Source: Actinomortierella ambigua
Lineage: Eukaryota; Mortierellomycota; Mortierellomycetes; Mortierellales; Mortierellaceae
Assembly: GCA_016098155.1 (NCBI GenBank)
Contig: JAAAJB010000319.1
Span: 1 to 41,191 of the forward strand
Length of the DNA: 41,191 nt
Direction: 5' to 3'
A model generated the notes under the pieces. That model made no database searches. It worked only from the letters and a program-made list of their open reading frames with translations, and had not been told where the DNA came from. Shown here one piece after another: positions 22,470 through 35,200 of this stretch. Positions within the stretch are counted from its first letter, which is position 1. Each line of letters opens with the position of its first letter. The position numbers and the translations under genes are program-made.

Positions 22470-23288
22470 ATGTCGCAAACAGGCACACCATCGTCGGAAT
22501 CCCCACCACTCCCCACAGAGGCTGTTGCACCAGAGGCACCTACAGCGCCACGACCACCTGCCTCTCCAGCTACCGTGCTCGCCAACCTCAAGAAGAAGGA
22601 CACTTCCAAAGGTACGCACACCAGAGTCAGGTCAGGCTTTTACAAAAACTGCGGCGCGTTTTCATTGCACGAAAAAAAACTAACGTATCACTTCCCCACC
22701 CAATAAATTAGTCGTCGTACGATTTCGCGCTATCGGCAACGCGCCTATCCTCAAGCAAAACTTTTACAAAATCTCCGCATCCAACAAATTTATGGCCGTC
22801 ATCCAGTTCCTGCGGAAAGAACTCAACTATCAACCGTCCGACCCACTGGTAAGACAGCGTGTTCGTTCGTTCTTTTGCCTGTTTACCATTAGCCTGAAAT
22901 CTACATACAACGCGGGTGTTTCCACCTTGTCGTTGTCTCGTTATTGTTGCCAGAAATGAAGACAGAGCGATACAGTTTGGAGCACACCCACAGCGTGATG
23001 ACTGTATCCAGAGATGGTTCCTAGTGCAGCGATGATACTTACCCTCCCCCCTCCTTTTATTGCTTGTTTGTTTTGATAGTTCCTATACGTCAATAGCGCC
23101 TTTTCACCCGCACCAGACGAGACTGTCACTAACTTGTACAAAGTAAGTAGTCCGTAGATCCAAGGTCGGGCACCGGTGATCTTTATGTCCAGGCAAAGCG
23201 ACTAACACTGTCTCTGTACTTTGTATAGTGCTTTAACACTGACGGTCGACTGATCATCAACTATTGTACAAGCCCGGCATGGGGATGA
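22470..23288 (+). CDS. ATG12: Autophagy ubiquitin-like conjugation protein Atg12
   Basis: Four exons (22470-22611, 22712-22848, 23080-23142, 23229-23288) encode 133 residues. The first about 45 residues are a Pro/Ala/Ser-rich disordered tail, as is usual for Atg12. The ubiquitin-like fold follows (VVVRFRAIGNAPILKQNFYK, then KFMAVIQFLRKEL, LYVNSAFSPAPDE, and the last exon DGRLIINYCTSPAWG). The exposed C-terminal glycine with no residues after it is the Atg12 hallmark: it is joined to a lysine of Atg5 by Atg7 and Atg10 without prior protease trimming. The Atg12-Atg5/Atg16 complex then promotes Atg8 lipidation on the growing autophagosome. No open frame covers the whole gene because the last exons are only 63 and 60 nt. 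It converges on the IMP2-like gene with 224 bp between stops. Confidence 0.95.
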
Positions 23289-23512
23289 AGCCATGTCCAT
23301 TGGATAGTCTTTTTTCTCAGTACTCTTCAGACCTGCGCCTTTGTTTGTGTGTGTGTGTTGTGTTTTTTTCTTTGTCTTTCAGATTTGTATTCCCACCATA
23401 ATGCCTATAAAACCCGTGTATTTTAGATTCTACAGAGTCTGTGAAATGTTCTCTATGCTGCGACTATTGTACAAAAAAAAGAGGGAAAAAAGCTCTATAT
23501 TCCTCCATACAG

Positions 23513-24435
23513 TCAGTTGGACCCATGACCTGGCGCGTAGCGGACTCGCGAGTCTCGTGTCTGTCGCTCGACGCGGCCAAATCGCTGGAATGGGTAGAGC
23601 ACCCATTCAATCCTTTCCTTTAGTAAACCTAGTGGTACCTAGTGAGCCGTGATGTATACAGACATCCGTAATCAGTATTATCGCCTACATCTTAACCCTG
23701 TCAAATATGCTCCGCAGTTGTTATACGGGGGGGGGGGGATTGCAATGGTCTTCCTACCGGTCCATAAAAGTTGCTATCTCTGCTGTGGAATCCTTCGTCG
23801 CCCTCAATCCAGCAATGACCTCGCGGCACTCTTATTGTCGGTTCCGGGTATGGCGACCGCGTTTGTACAATATCGCCCTCAAGAGCAATGATCCGCTTTG
23901 TGATTTTCCTATTAGGATCTACCGGGCATCTAGATAAATTGAACGGGGTGGCCGTCAGCGACAAAGCCTTTGTCTCAAAACGATGGGAATTGTTGTTGCA
24001 CACTTCTCCTTCCTTTTTTTTTTCTTCTTCTTCTTCATACGCCGATCAGTATCGTCCTTACGTGAGCGTGACAACGTCGCCAATCCGATAGTCGTTGGCG
24101 GCGATGACCCATCGGTTCTGAAGTACGAGATCGTTCTTCAGCATGTTGGAATCTGGGTTCAATGTTGGCTATTTTGCGCCACAGAATAGATGACCAGGAT
24201 GGAGCCAAAGGGTCGATCGGATATGATGTTGGTTTAGTGGGTAGCAGGCCATAGCATTTTATACAGTGCACCACTTTGCAGTTCACGTTGTCATCTCAAG
24301 AGGTCAACATGCCTGCATGGATCTTCCACGAACTTGTCCAATGCTATAGCCATGATCAACAAAGTAGATGGCAACTGGTGTCCAGCATATTGTGCCAATG
24401 ACCCACTGCTTTAGGAATTGCCGGGCAGCACTCAT
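23513..24435 (-). CDS. IMP2: Mitochondrial inner membrane protease subunit 2 (IMP2/IMMP2L)
   Basis: Four exons (24435-24313, 24168-24062, 23929-23758, 23638-23513) encode 175 residues, the usual size for this signal peptidase I family member. An N-terminal membrane helix (about 11-26, WVIGTICWTPVAIYFV) is followed by the catalytic serine in GRSMQPTLNP (S39) and the catalytic lysine in ITKRIIALEGD (K88). Further conserved blocks are VPRGHCWIEGD and SRDSNFYGPVPLGLL. It should process proteins delivered to the intermembrane space, working with the Imp1 subunit. Intron 1 (24169-24312) uses a GC donor: the exon ends ATGCAG and the intron starts GCATGT. Introns 2 and 3 are GT-AG. The last exon was found by reading on to VPLGLLKERIEW, which matches the family; the open frame alone would have given a false C-terminus. 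Confidence 0.93.
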
Positions 24436-24912
24436 GTGTTCAACGTCTTTTCAAAGGCAATGCAAAGAGGTTTTTTTTTTGGGTTCCTGATATCGCCGCC
24501 GTGACCCTACACGTGACCAAGAGAGACAAGACAACATGGCCCAAGCACAAACTCCCTTTCTCTTTTCTCTTCATGGAAAAAAGGTATCTGGTGAACACAC
24601 CCAGTCAACTTTCTGTATTCAAGCCTCTCTTGTAGTCTACACCTACCAAAGGAATGCATACTATAGCTGCATCTCCCCTCCCCCACCGTGTCCATAAAGA
24701 AGGGGTGAGCATGCCTTTTTTTTTGGGTTGGTTTGTTTACTTGTTGTAAAATGTTGGGTATACTGGGGACAATGCTACAGATAAAGCGTGGTCTTCCTTG
24801 GGGAAGATGTGAGATGTGTGGAGTAAGGAGCGAGGGGAGAAGAAAGGGAGGGTGGGGGAGACAGTGCTTCTTTTTTGTTTTTCTCAAGCTTCGGGGGGTG
24901 GGGTAAGCCTGT
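24436..24912. other. Intergenic, no gene seen
   Basis: This stretch separates the 5' end of the IMP2-like gene and the 3' end of the small 91-residue gene, both on the minus strand. It has short T and C homopolymer runs (for example about 24471-24480) and no spliced or open frame that I can support. Confidence 0.5.
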
Positions 24913-25188
24913 TCAGAGTCTCGATGCACGGCCACGAATAAGCGATTGTGAAGGAGCACTCAGGTTGGCCTCGACGGCTGTCCACAACTCGCCCGTCGAT
25001 CCTTGGCGAATATTGACGCTGCTCATGGTTTCGTTGTGGCGCTGGACCTCGAGCTGCTCGAGGGCGACCTGGCGTTGCTCTGCAGGGACTCTCTTTTGGT
25101 GCTCGTAGGACGACAGGCTGGAGGTATTGGGCCCGTTGATCGAGAGGTCCTTGTAGGTCTGGAGAATGACTGTGTCGGCCTTGGTCAT
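24913..25188 (-). CDS. Small 91-residue protein, unknown function
   Basis: A single-exon frame from ATG at 25188 to TGA at 24913-24915. The start has a favourable context (CACAATGACC) after an A/C-rich leader, and a TATA box (TATAAAAA on the minus strand, 25300-25293) sits about 105 nt upstream. The protein is polar with no signal peptide or membrane segment. It has a Gln/Glu-rich helical-looking centre (EQRQVALEQLEVQRHNET) and an LWTAVEANL segment near the end. A longer overlapping frame (25552-24884) is Pro/Ser/Thr-rich and looks like a shadow. I do not recognise the family; the call rests on the promoter, leader and composition. Confidence 0.55.
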   Translation of the reverse strand: MTKADTVILQTYKDLSINGPNTSSLSSYEHQKRVPAEQRQVALEQLEVQRHNETMSSVNIRQGSTGELWTAVEANLSAPSQSLIRGRASRL

Positions 25189-25292
25189 TGTGGTTGTTGT
25201 AGGTGTGTACAGGATCTGGAGGGGGGTCGGTTGTTGTGCTTGGAGTTGGAGAGAAAACAGTAGAGTAGGTCCTGTTGGGTGAAGTGGCTAGC

Positions 25293-25300
25293 TTTTTATA
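25293..25300 (-). promoter_or_regulatory. TATA box of the 91-residue protein gene
   Basis: TATAAAAA on the minus strand about 105 nt before the ATG at 25188. Spacing is plausible for a fungal RNA polymerase II promoter with a short leader. Confidence 0.5.
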
Positions 25301-26201
25301 CTCGATGGTTTGGCTGGTTGGTTGGTTGGTTTGCTGGGTCTCGGACTCTTTCCGCCCCCAAACATCGTTTCCTCTCTCCTCCGAAAAGCGTGTGTACTCA
25401 CTCACGCACGGTGCAGCAATGCATCTGGGAAGGCCATTGTTACTCCGCGAAAACAAAAAAAAAAAGAGGGGGGGGGGCGATAAGGACATGGCGATAGGCG
25501 CACAAAGGGACATTGGTGGGTAGGTCGCTGTCGTCGAGTCCCTTGTGGTCATGTCATATCATGTCGTGGCATGGCTCGCTCTCTTGTAATTTGATTTGCA
25601 CCTTATCATCTCAAGCGCGTTTATTCGTGTGGTCGGTTTCATGTAGCCGCGACCTGCCACGTCCGACTCAACTCGAGCCCAAGGTCCAATCGATTCCCAT
25701 CCCATGTTTTGTCCTTTTGAAAAGCCATTTGTTGCGCGCGCCGTATGCAAAATGCAGTCAGTGTATTGAACACCAACATGGCCTGAGAGATGGAGGGGCG
25801 ACGTGGCAATCCTCGAGGAATTCCTCTGCTCACTGACGGATAGGAGGAGCTACAGCTGTTGACCTGTGCACATTTGCAGAGACCCGTGTATTCTCCTCGT
25901 ACTACATACTTTAGGAATTAGCCTGGCTAAAAAAGTTCTCTTCTTCAGAGAGAGGGAGTATGAAAGGATGGGACACTCTTGGCCCCTCGCCATGCAAAGG
26001 TATCCACCTCCTCACTTGCCTAGAGAGAAGAAAGATATCGGCTGGTGATCTCAATCACCTAGAGAAGCTACAGTTGATCTAGGAACAACAGTCAAAAATA
26101 ATATACCGCTTTGCCATTTTTTATCCCTTCCATTTTTGTCTTGTCATCAACACCCTCTCTCTCTCTCTTTCTCTCATCGCTCTCTTCTCTGGTTGCATCA
26201 C
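25301..26201. other. Divergent promoter region of the 91-residue and giant protein genes
   Basis: No gene is seen. The two flanking genes point away from each other, so both promoters lie here. The last 50 nt before the giant gene's start are a CT-rich tract, common in fungal promoters and leaders, preceded by an AT-rich TATA-like stretch near 26098-26105. Confidence 0.45.
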
Positions 26202-29200
26202 ATGTCCTTCTTCAACGTGAGGTTCCGTGACAGGAACCTCAGCTTCACCCACGTCAAGCCAGCAGAGGGTGATGTTGAGGGCCAGGAACCCGTCGTGCTT
26301 CTCGACCCAATCCCAGTGTTGGACCATTCATCATCCGCGACTACGGCCATGGCCACCATTACCACCACCACCACTACATCCACCACCATTGCAGCAAAAA
26401 CTGAGCATCTTCTATCCAGTATCACAGAGCACGACCACGAATCGACCACTTCAGAATCAAATGACGAGTTTGCCAGTGCCTCTGAAGGCGAAGATGACAC
26501 GGCGTGGGGGTCATCGGCAGCGGCCATCAAGACATCCGCGCTGCAGCTGCAGCAGCATAATACTTCCCGGTTCACCCCCAAAGAAACAGCGTCAAAGAGT
26601 ATTTCGCACGATATTGTTCCAGATGTGCTCTCGTTTCCATCGGCTTCTCCAGGAACGGCGGTAACGCCCTCCCACTCCCAGACATCCGACGCTATTGTGC
26701 CATCCTCGCTGCCACGTTCCTCGCAGTCGCCCATCATTGCCGATGCAGACAACGAGAATACTATCACAGCGTCTACAACCACAAGCAGTAACGTGGCCTC
26801 TGTAACCTCGTTCGCAGCTTACCACCAATCCTCTTCTGCCACGGCATGGACCTCGGCTACTTCAACTTCTACTGCTACCACGGCCACGACAACATCATCA
26901 GCCTCCATTGTATCGCACGCTCCCTATTTTAAGCGTGAGGGGCTGGATCGAAGGGTATCTGTCGACCGTGAAGAGGAGGAAATGGCCCCATCGACAACTA
27001 CGGAGCACCAGTCGATGATCATGTCCACCACGTCGTATTCGGCATCTTCTCTCCTTCATTCATCGCCGCCAGCCTCGGTGACGCCCACGCCTGCAGGCCC
27101 ATCAACGAGTTTGAACATGACGAGATCTCGCCCTGCAGCTCCTGCACCACGTCTCCGAGAGCGCATGAGGCAGTCCCCTGTGCCCAAATCAAGAATTGTC
27201 CAGGCGTACTTGGACCCATCTGCCTCGGGAGAGCTGTTGCCGTCACCTACCAGTGTTCGTAGGGCGTGGCTTCAAGAGCATTCTTCTCTTGGTGGTACTG
27301 ACGAGATACCCGATGCTGTAGTCGCCACCGCTGAATCCGGTGAGCAAACGGAGGCTATCCAGCGAGAGTCTACACGTATCCAGGATCAGGATGTAGTACA
27401 GCCATCAGAAGGATTCTCGTATCCGTCATACCCATTGGGTGATCCACAGTACTCACCTCTGCACCATGCCCATCAGGATGAACAAGGTAATCATCTCCTG
27501 CAGAACATCGTTCTTTCTTTGCTTCCTTGTCTTTTGCTTTAAAACTAACGAATAACTTGCCAAACCATGCATCTTTTTTTCAGGTGCTGACGATTTTGCA
27601 ACGGCTGATGCAGGTCATCGCCACTCCTCAGAAATCCACATGCACGCTGCTGCTGTAAACTTGGAGTCCCTCGACATGAACACATCCACCATGATGGGAG
27701 AGGACGCAGCAGAATCTGGATGGGGATTCGAGGTCGAGGAGTTGGAACCCATGGATGGGGTCATGGACGCTCTTTACAATAACGGCTCCTTTGCTGATGG
27801 ATATTCACACACGTACGAAGAGGAGGCCGTTCAGGCAGCTTCCAGCGGCAAATCATCTATCGCCATGGACAAGCGACTATCGTCAGGGCCGGATGCGGAA
27901 CAGGCTCACTCGTCCAGCCAAGCACGAATTACATCCGATTCAGGCAGCATTCTTCCCAACCTGCGATGGTCACAGTTTATGGATCCTTCCATTTCATCTT
28001 CGAGTCGGTCTGCCGGTCACCCAACACAGCAACAACAAGAGCAACTGAAGCAATTGCAAGAGCATGAGGAGCAGCAACAACCATCCATTCAACAGCTGGA
28101 CTACATGGAGGACTCTTGGGGTATGGACGAAGGACTTCACATCGAAGAGTCCATGTTGACGCATCAGCAACAGGAGCCTGTTGATGAGCTTGGCGAAATC
28201 GTTAGCGATAATGAAGAGTTGGCCGTAGAAGCTAGTAGTAGCGGTCCCTCTGCATCTTTGTTTGCGGTTCAGGAGCCCGAGATCCTTTTACCTGGTCCAA
28301 CACGCATTCTCACCACTACCGCCACCGCTACCGCTACCACCACCACCACTGCCACCACCGCCACCATTACTGCCACCACTTCTACCATGACCACCACTAC
28401 CACCACAGCGGGCCATACATCCACTTCGTTCAGCACTGCATCTGTCCATTCTTCGCTGGTCGCCCAGGAAGATGGAAACGCAGATTCTTCGTGGGGGTTT
28501 GACATGGAAGGCATTGATACTGTAGCCACACCGGTGTCCCCGTCAGCGCCCTTCCCCATTGAACAAGATATGGCACCTGAATCTATGGCCGCGCAAACTC
28601 TGGACGATGCGTCTTCGTCCTTGTTGAACATTGCTCCTGAGCCATGGACAGAAGCCGACATTGGATCTTCCTGGGGCGTCGACATGGAAGATCTGGAGAC
28701 TCTGGAGACTATGGAGTCTGTTTTGACACCGTTGGTGACCAGTGATTCCACCACTACCATGGCCACCACCACTACTACCACTGTCCGAACAAATGTCAAT
28801 GTTGAGGCAACAGAGCGCGAGGAAAGCCAAGTTCACTCAGAGCAAAGTATGTCAGGTTCAGGATCAAGCGCGAATTTCTTCCACATGACCTCGGATGATC
28901 AGCATCCTGGAGACTCGATAGATGTTGAGGCATCCTGGGGACTGGACGAGGATTTAGGTCTGGAGACCTCTTCACAGATTCACGCTTCTGAAGCAGCCCC
29001 GTTAGAGACTTGTCTCAGTGAGCGCGATGCCAATGTCGTGCCCGCAGAATCACAACCTGAATCAATAGTCGCGCACGATTTGGCGTCCATCGAGACGATC
29101 GCTCAGAATCTCGAGATGCTTGACCAGGAGGAGAGCCAGGAGGCTGTATGGGGGTTTGACGCGGAACAAGGCTTGGAGCACACAGCCGGGACCATTACTT

Positions 29201-32200
29201 CCACTGCCATCGATGTTCACCTCCCTGAAACGTCCATTGAGGAGGAGACCCAGCAACACTATGGTCAAACAGCGGAAAGTGAGAGACAGGAGCCTTATGC
29301 CGAACCTCAATCTGGTTTTGAGGAGCATGTTCATGAAGACAACACTCCTGATGTCGACAATGAGGCCCCGGCAGAAACCGCGACTACGCTGGCCACTGTA
29401 GCAGTGGAGATTGTTGATGAGGACCAAGTACACGATATGACAGAGCAACATGACCATGGTAAAGACAAAATGACAGTCTATTGGACGACAGACTGTGCTC
29501 TTTAGTGATTTTTCTTGGGACGTGACTAGCTAACTATCAACTTTGGGCTTGTTGTGTTGCTCTATGGCGCCAGGTTTCTCGTATGCTGATGGTCAAGAGT
29601 CCGATGATAGCTCACCTCACGAAACTTCTCGCATGAGTGTGGATAGCTCCAACGCGGTTTATGACAATGAAGTGCGCAATGTAAGTGTACACCACGTGTT
29701 TGTAGCATTAGCAGATGGCATAAACTGTGGACTCGAAAGGAGGTAGAGGAGCGAATGGATAATTTACGGGCTTTTTTTTTTGTCTCCTCAGGTCCTGTTC
29801 TCAGACAACGACACTCCTTTCATGGCTGTCCAGGACTCCATTGTACATGAGCACGAGGTAGAGCAGGCATCCTCAGAATCGTCCGACGAGGCAGAAAGGA
29901 GCTCCCCAATTCCTGGTCGCACTGCCTTCCATCAATCCACCTCGTCCACCACCATCATCTCCGCACACAGACTTTGCATGCTTGAAGGCACTCCTGAACC
30001 CACGAATGGGTTCTCAAGCCCTCGTCGATCGGGCGGCAGCAGCTCCACGCCATTGGGCATGTCCACTGCATCCAACGTAGACGATGACTTTGCCGTGGCA
30101 TCACAGTATGGTCATGCCTATGGCTACGAGGAGCTCTACACGACGTCAATGACCACCTCCATAGTTTCCGGTGATCAGGGGGCTGACGCTGATGGTGAGG
30201 ATTCAGGTAGCGAAATCATGCGCGAGTTGTCGACTGCTAGGATGGACCGCACGGCATCGTCAAACCGCCTGAACGAGTCGAGTGACGACGATGACTACCT
30301 GGAGCATATGGAGCGCGGCGTACCTCTGGATCGGCCCATCTCTACATCAGAGAACCAGAGTGATGATGGGCAACGAGGAGACAATCCTCAGGTACCATTG
30401 CCGCGGCTCTTCGAGGACGATCTGGTCGACTTGTTGGAGCGCGGAGAGACGGCTGCCTCACCACCGACATCGTTCAAAGCAGTATTCGGCTCCAACGACG
30501 ACAACGACGCTGAGGAGCAGATGCCATCCTACGAAGGCGGCGACGAGACGCAGCAACAAATCCATCACGCGGTTGTTGGTGCATCTAGTAGTGGACTCTT
30601 CTTGACTGTCCATGAAGATGCTCAGGAGGACGACGACCAGGGTTCATTGGCTGTCGAGACATCTGGCTCTCCTATCTCGACGATTGAATCGGCAGTCTCA
30701 GTTGTGACCGGTGGTGTCGATGAGGACATGGAGATTGAAACGGAGCAAGAGGGAGCCACCGCAGACCAAATGTCTGTCGAGACATCGACCATCCCAGTGG
30801 CATTTTCTGTTGTAACGGCAGCGGGCGAAGACAAGGATGGCGGCGACTTTTATCCAACTGACCTTCGTCCTGACACCGCGGAGCCTCCATTGACCTCCAT
30901 TGACGCTAAGGAGGAGCTTGTTCATGAGGTCGACGGTGTCCCCGTTTCAATGTCAACGCTAAACGACCCCACCCTCGACACAGCTATTTTCCAGGAGCAG
31001 ATTGTGAGAGAGCGGCAAGTGCAGGGCATGCTTGATCAAGAAGAGGCGGCGGCGCCCTTCTTATTCAGCAATGACGCAGAAGTGCAACCTCAGTCAAAGG
31101 AGACCACCACCGAGTCATCGGTACTTGTCACCAGCACTCAACACCTTGAAGCTTCCTCGATTCTGTTTGAGACAACTTCGAGCGAGGTCGAGATTGCCCG
31201 TTCATCAGTTCTGATGGGCGACGGAGAAGGATGGGGCTGGAAGGAGGAACAGGAGCTTAATTTTGGTGATACGAGCCAGCAACAGCAGCAGTCGGCCTCA
31301 GTAGACGAACTCTTCAGTTCCACTGTTCTTTCGAGCTCAGCTGTCGTTCAGGCTCATGCACCCTCATACCAGCCGGCTTTCGAGGATCTGTTTGCGGCGC
31401 TTCCTGAGACCGGTGGGCCCGCTTCGCCGCTATCTTTAGCAGCGCCAACGCACCATGAAGGATTTTCATTGGAGGAGGCGCCTGTTGATGTTGTTCATGA
31501 CGAGCCAATGCTGGCAGTGACGTCAGCCCCAGCGCCTTTTGAAGACGAGTCGGGAGATGTGAGTGAGCTCTTTAGTCAGAGCTCCACTATGCACTTCCAG
31601 CAGCAGCAGCAGCAGCATGCATTGTTGTTGAGTCCTGCCCCTCACATGTATTCTCACCTTTCGTCCACCTCCACTCCTTCGCCTGGGTCGACGGGGGCAC
31701 TCGATTTCTTTGCCCCCTCTCCCTCCCGTTCGCCAGTTCCTGCCCACCATGATGACGACGTGGCGATCCCGTTTGTGTTTGGTGGTGCACCTGTGGAACC
31801 TGTACCTTCGCCATCCCTTCCCAAGACGTCGCCAACTCCAGAGGTTCAGCAGCACCAACAACTCCAGCAGGTGGAACCAGCGCAGCCTCACGTGGATGCG
31901 ATCCAAGTTGGTGAGGATGCTTGGAATGATGACCAGCAGCTGTTGGAAGAGCTCGACCAGCTGCTGGAGGACCATGGTACGATTTCATTTGATGCACAGC
32001 CAGAGCCACCACTGCCAAAGGATATGGCGACTGCGATATCGTCGTCATCCCCATCGTCCTCCACACTCGACCCCTCATTGGCGCCTCAGCTTGCCCTTTC
32101 GCCAACGTCTTCCTTCGACATTACACTGGCCGAAGAATCATCCAGGACTGGTGTCATGTCGATTGAGCGACAGCAAGACGAAAGCCTTGCCGATATCCTA

Positions 32201-35200
32201 TTCTCGCCTCCGCAGGAGACCACCACCCCTACGGAGCCAGTGACGGCGGTGACTACGACATCTTTGGTGGATCAAGCAGTTGCCGAGGATGAGGATGAGA
32301 GTGCCTTTGAATTCACCTCGACAGTGACGACTGGACAGGTGTCGGCCTCAACTTTCTCCTCTTTAGTCGTTGCAGAGAGCAGTACGTTGCAGGAGCATAT
32401 CACTACCACTACCACTACTACCACGACCACCATCACGGCTACTACTGAGGTGAGATCGCCATCGACATTGGCTGAGAGCGTGCAGCATATTGTCACCGCT
32501 GAGGAAGTGTCTAGCAACATCGCGGCTATCGAGGGAGATGGCTGGGACCAGGAAGAGCTGGAGATCGCCGTTGAGGAGGTGAAGAACAAGGAGGATACGT
32601 CGTTCTCTGCAGTCGACGTTGAAGGAGAGGAGACCATCAACCTTACTGAGGCTGTGGAGCGCGATTCAACGGTTCTCATGGACGATACCATTGCTGTGAA
32701 TGCATCTGTCGAAGAGGCTGGTACGATAGGCGGTGATAACAGCAAGGATGGCCTGTCCGATATCGAGGGTTCAGAACAGGACGACAACGAAGAGGAGGTG
32801 GAAGCCGTGCCTGAGCCTGAGCCTGAGGAGGACACCCTGCCCGTAGCCTGGGACCAAGAGGTTGAACACGAGTTGACTGAACTGCAGGGTCTTCGGCTTG
32901 ACCAAGTTATCGAGGATCAGTCTGCGCAAGTTGCCTCACTCGAACATCCCGAGAAACTGGGCGATGACACCACGACCGTCACCACCATCGACTCCCTCCC
33001 AGCAGAGGAAAATGTTGGGCTGAGCATTGATGTGGAGGACAGTGATGCCTGGGGTCTGGATAGGGTTGAAGAGGATAGCGATGATGCTGCTCAACATTAC
33101 CTTGATGGCGCGATGGGTGTCTTTGGTGTTGCCCCTCATGCTGTCGCAGGGGATGAGACTCGAGAAGAGACTCTCGTCACATCAGAGTCTCTCGCCGTGA
33201 CATCAACAGAGGAGGACTATGCCCAGCAAGAGCAGAGTCAAGAGTGCAGTGTTGTCGTTACGGACGTGGTTGCCACCAGTGCGACAGCGGACGTGGTGAC
33301 GGCAACGACGCCTCTCGAGGATGCTATCGGCGATGAATGGGGTCATGAAGATGAGGAGCTGGACTTTGGTCTCGTAGAGACAGAACTGCCGCCTGTTGAA
33401 TCGATCGATGTGCCTCTCACACCACAGGAGAACACCTTGAATGCCGTGTCAGAGCAGGAATATCATGAGCGACAGCAGATGGCAGAGGAAGTCCCATCGG
33501 AACAAGAGGAGTCTGATGTTGTTCAACTCACAGATGTACCTGATACTCGCACACATGCCACCTATACTGCCGAATCTACGCAGCCCGATGAAGCACCTGT
33601 AGTAGACGTTGTTGTTGCTGATCTGCAGGAAGACAAGATGCTCGATATGGACGGTGAAGATGGCTGGAGTCAAGAGGGACTCGAATTTGAGACGACGGCG
33701 ACCACCATGCCACTGGCGACCGAGCAGCCGGAGCAGCCACGAGACGATATCACGGATGCCATTGAAGAGACTGTGATGGCCGAGAAGCTGGTCACCACCA
33801 CGACCATGACTGTGGAGACGACGACCAACATGGCAGCGGAGGAGGAGGAGGAGGAGGAGGAGGAGGCTCCTGCCTCTAGCAGCCAGCTCGACGCATGGGA
33901 CGTGGACGAGGACGCATGGGATCAGGACGACCTCTCGCTCCAGATCCAACAGCCTATTGCTGTCACTACGATGACCACGACTAGTACCACAACAAAGGTC
34001 GATATCGCTTCATCTGGCGCAACCGAGGTTTTCGAGCAAAGGACCAGCTCAGAGTCGGAGAAGGATGCTTGGGGCCATGATGAGCTCGACTTGAATGCCG
34101 TCCATGAACCACTTGTCCAGCACCAGCAGCAACAGAAAGAGGTCAGCTCCATTGAAAGCGAGGCCCTTCTAGTGTCGGAGCTTGCAGAGCCCAAGGTGTG
34201 GTCGGATACGGAGGCCGAGGACGCATGGGGCCATGAGGAGTTTGCTATCCAGCCCATATCCACGGCTGAGAAGCAGGAGCTGCCGTTTGAAGAGCCTCCT
34301 ACAGTTCACGAGGAGCCGCAGGCACCATTGACGCCCACCGTCCCTGTGTCAGAGCCAGAGAAGGAGAGCGCTCAGCTCGACTTGGAGCAGATTATGGAGG
34401 ACGATGCTTGGGGCCTGGATGCTGATCTTTCAACGTCGGAGTCTACTCTGATGGCTCTTGCTTCTACGACTGCTACCGCGGGCGCAGGGGATCTCCCAAT
34501 TGTTGGGTCTGCCTACTCTGTTGAGACTCTGGTAACACAAGAGGCGTCAGAGTGCGCGGAAACAACCTCAACAACAATGGAGAAGCAGCAGCAGCAGGAC
34601 ATCGTAGCCCAGCAAGGTTGGGGCTTTGATGATGACGAGGACCTGCAGCAGCAGTTACAGATTGAGCTGCAAGAGCAGGAACCTCAGTCTATGGCCAAAG
34701 AGGTGTCTGAGGAGAGTCAGAAAGCTCAGGAGCGTGAGTCGAGCTCGTCCACGGTGGACGTGACTGAGCGACGTCAATCTCGTATTCCAAGTACGATTTT
34801 GTTGTCCGTCACCCCACCTCCTCGTCCTGAGCTCTTGAAGGAGTCTGGTGCTGGATTCTCGTCTGACAATAGTGACACAAAGACGGAGCCCCTCGCCGGC
34901 GACAGCGATAGCAGCAGCAGCAGCAGCAGTCAGGGCATACGGGAGGAGGCAGGCTCTTCGTCCGTGATGGCCATTGAAAGCAGCCACGAGCACGAGCACG
35001 AGCATGAACACGAACACGAGCACGAGCACAAAACTGGCGATGAGGAGGAACTGGAGGATAGCTCTTCATGGCAAGACATTTCGCCTGCTTCGGTGATCTC
35101 GAAACACAGCGCGGTCGGGTCCGAAATCGAATCTGACTACTCGGTCCGGTCGATGGCGATGATGGAGGAGGAGCATCGTACTCTCCCAGCCTCGTCGTCA

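Noticed and set aside
24884..25552. 222-codon minus-strand frame overlapping the 91-residue gene
   Set aside because: Its Pro/Thr/Gln-rich reading crosses the TATA box and leader of the better supported small gene.
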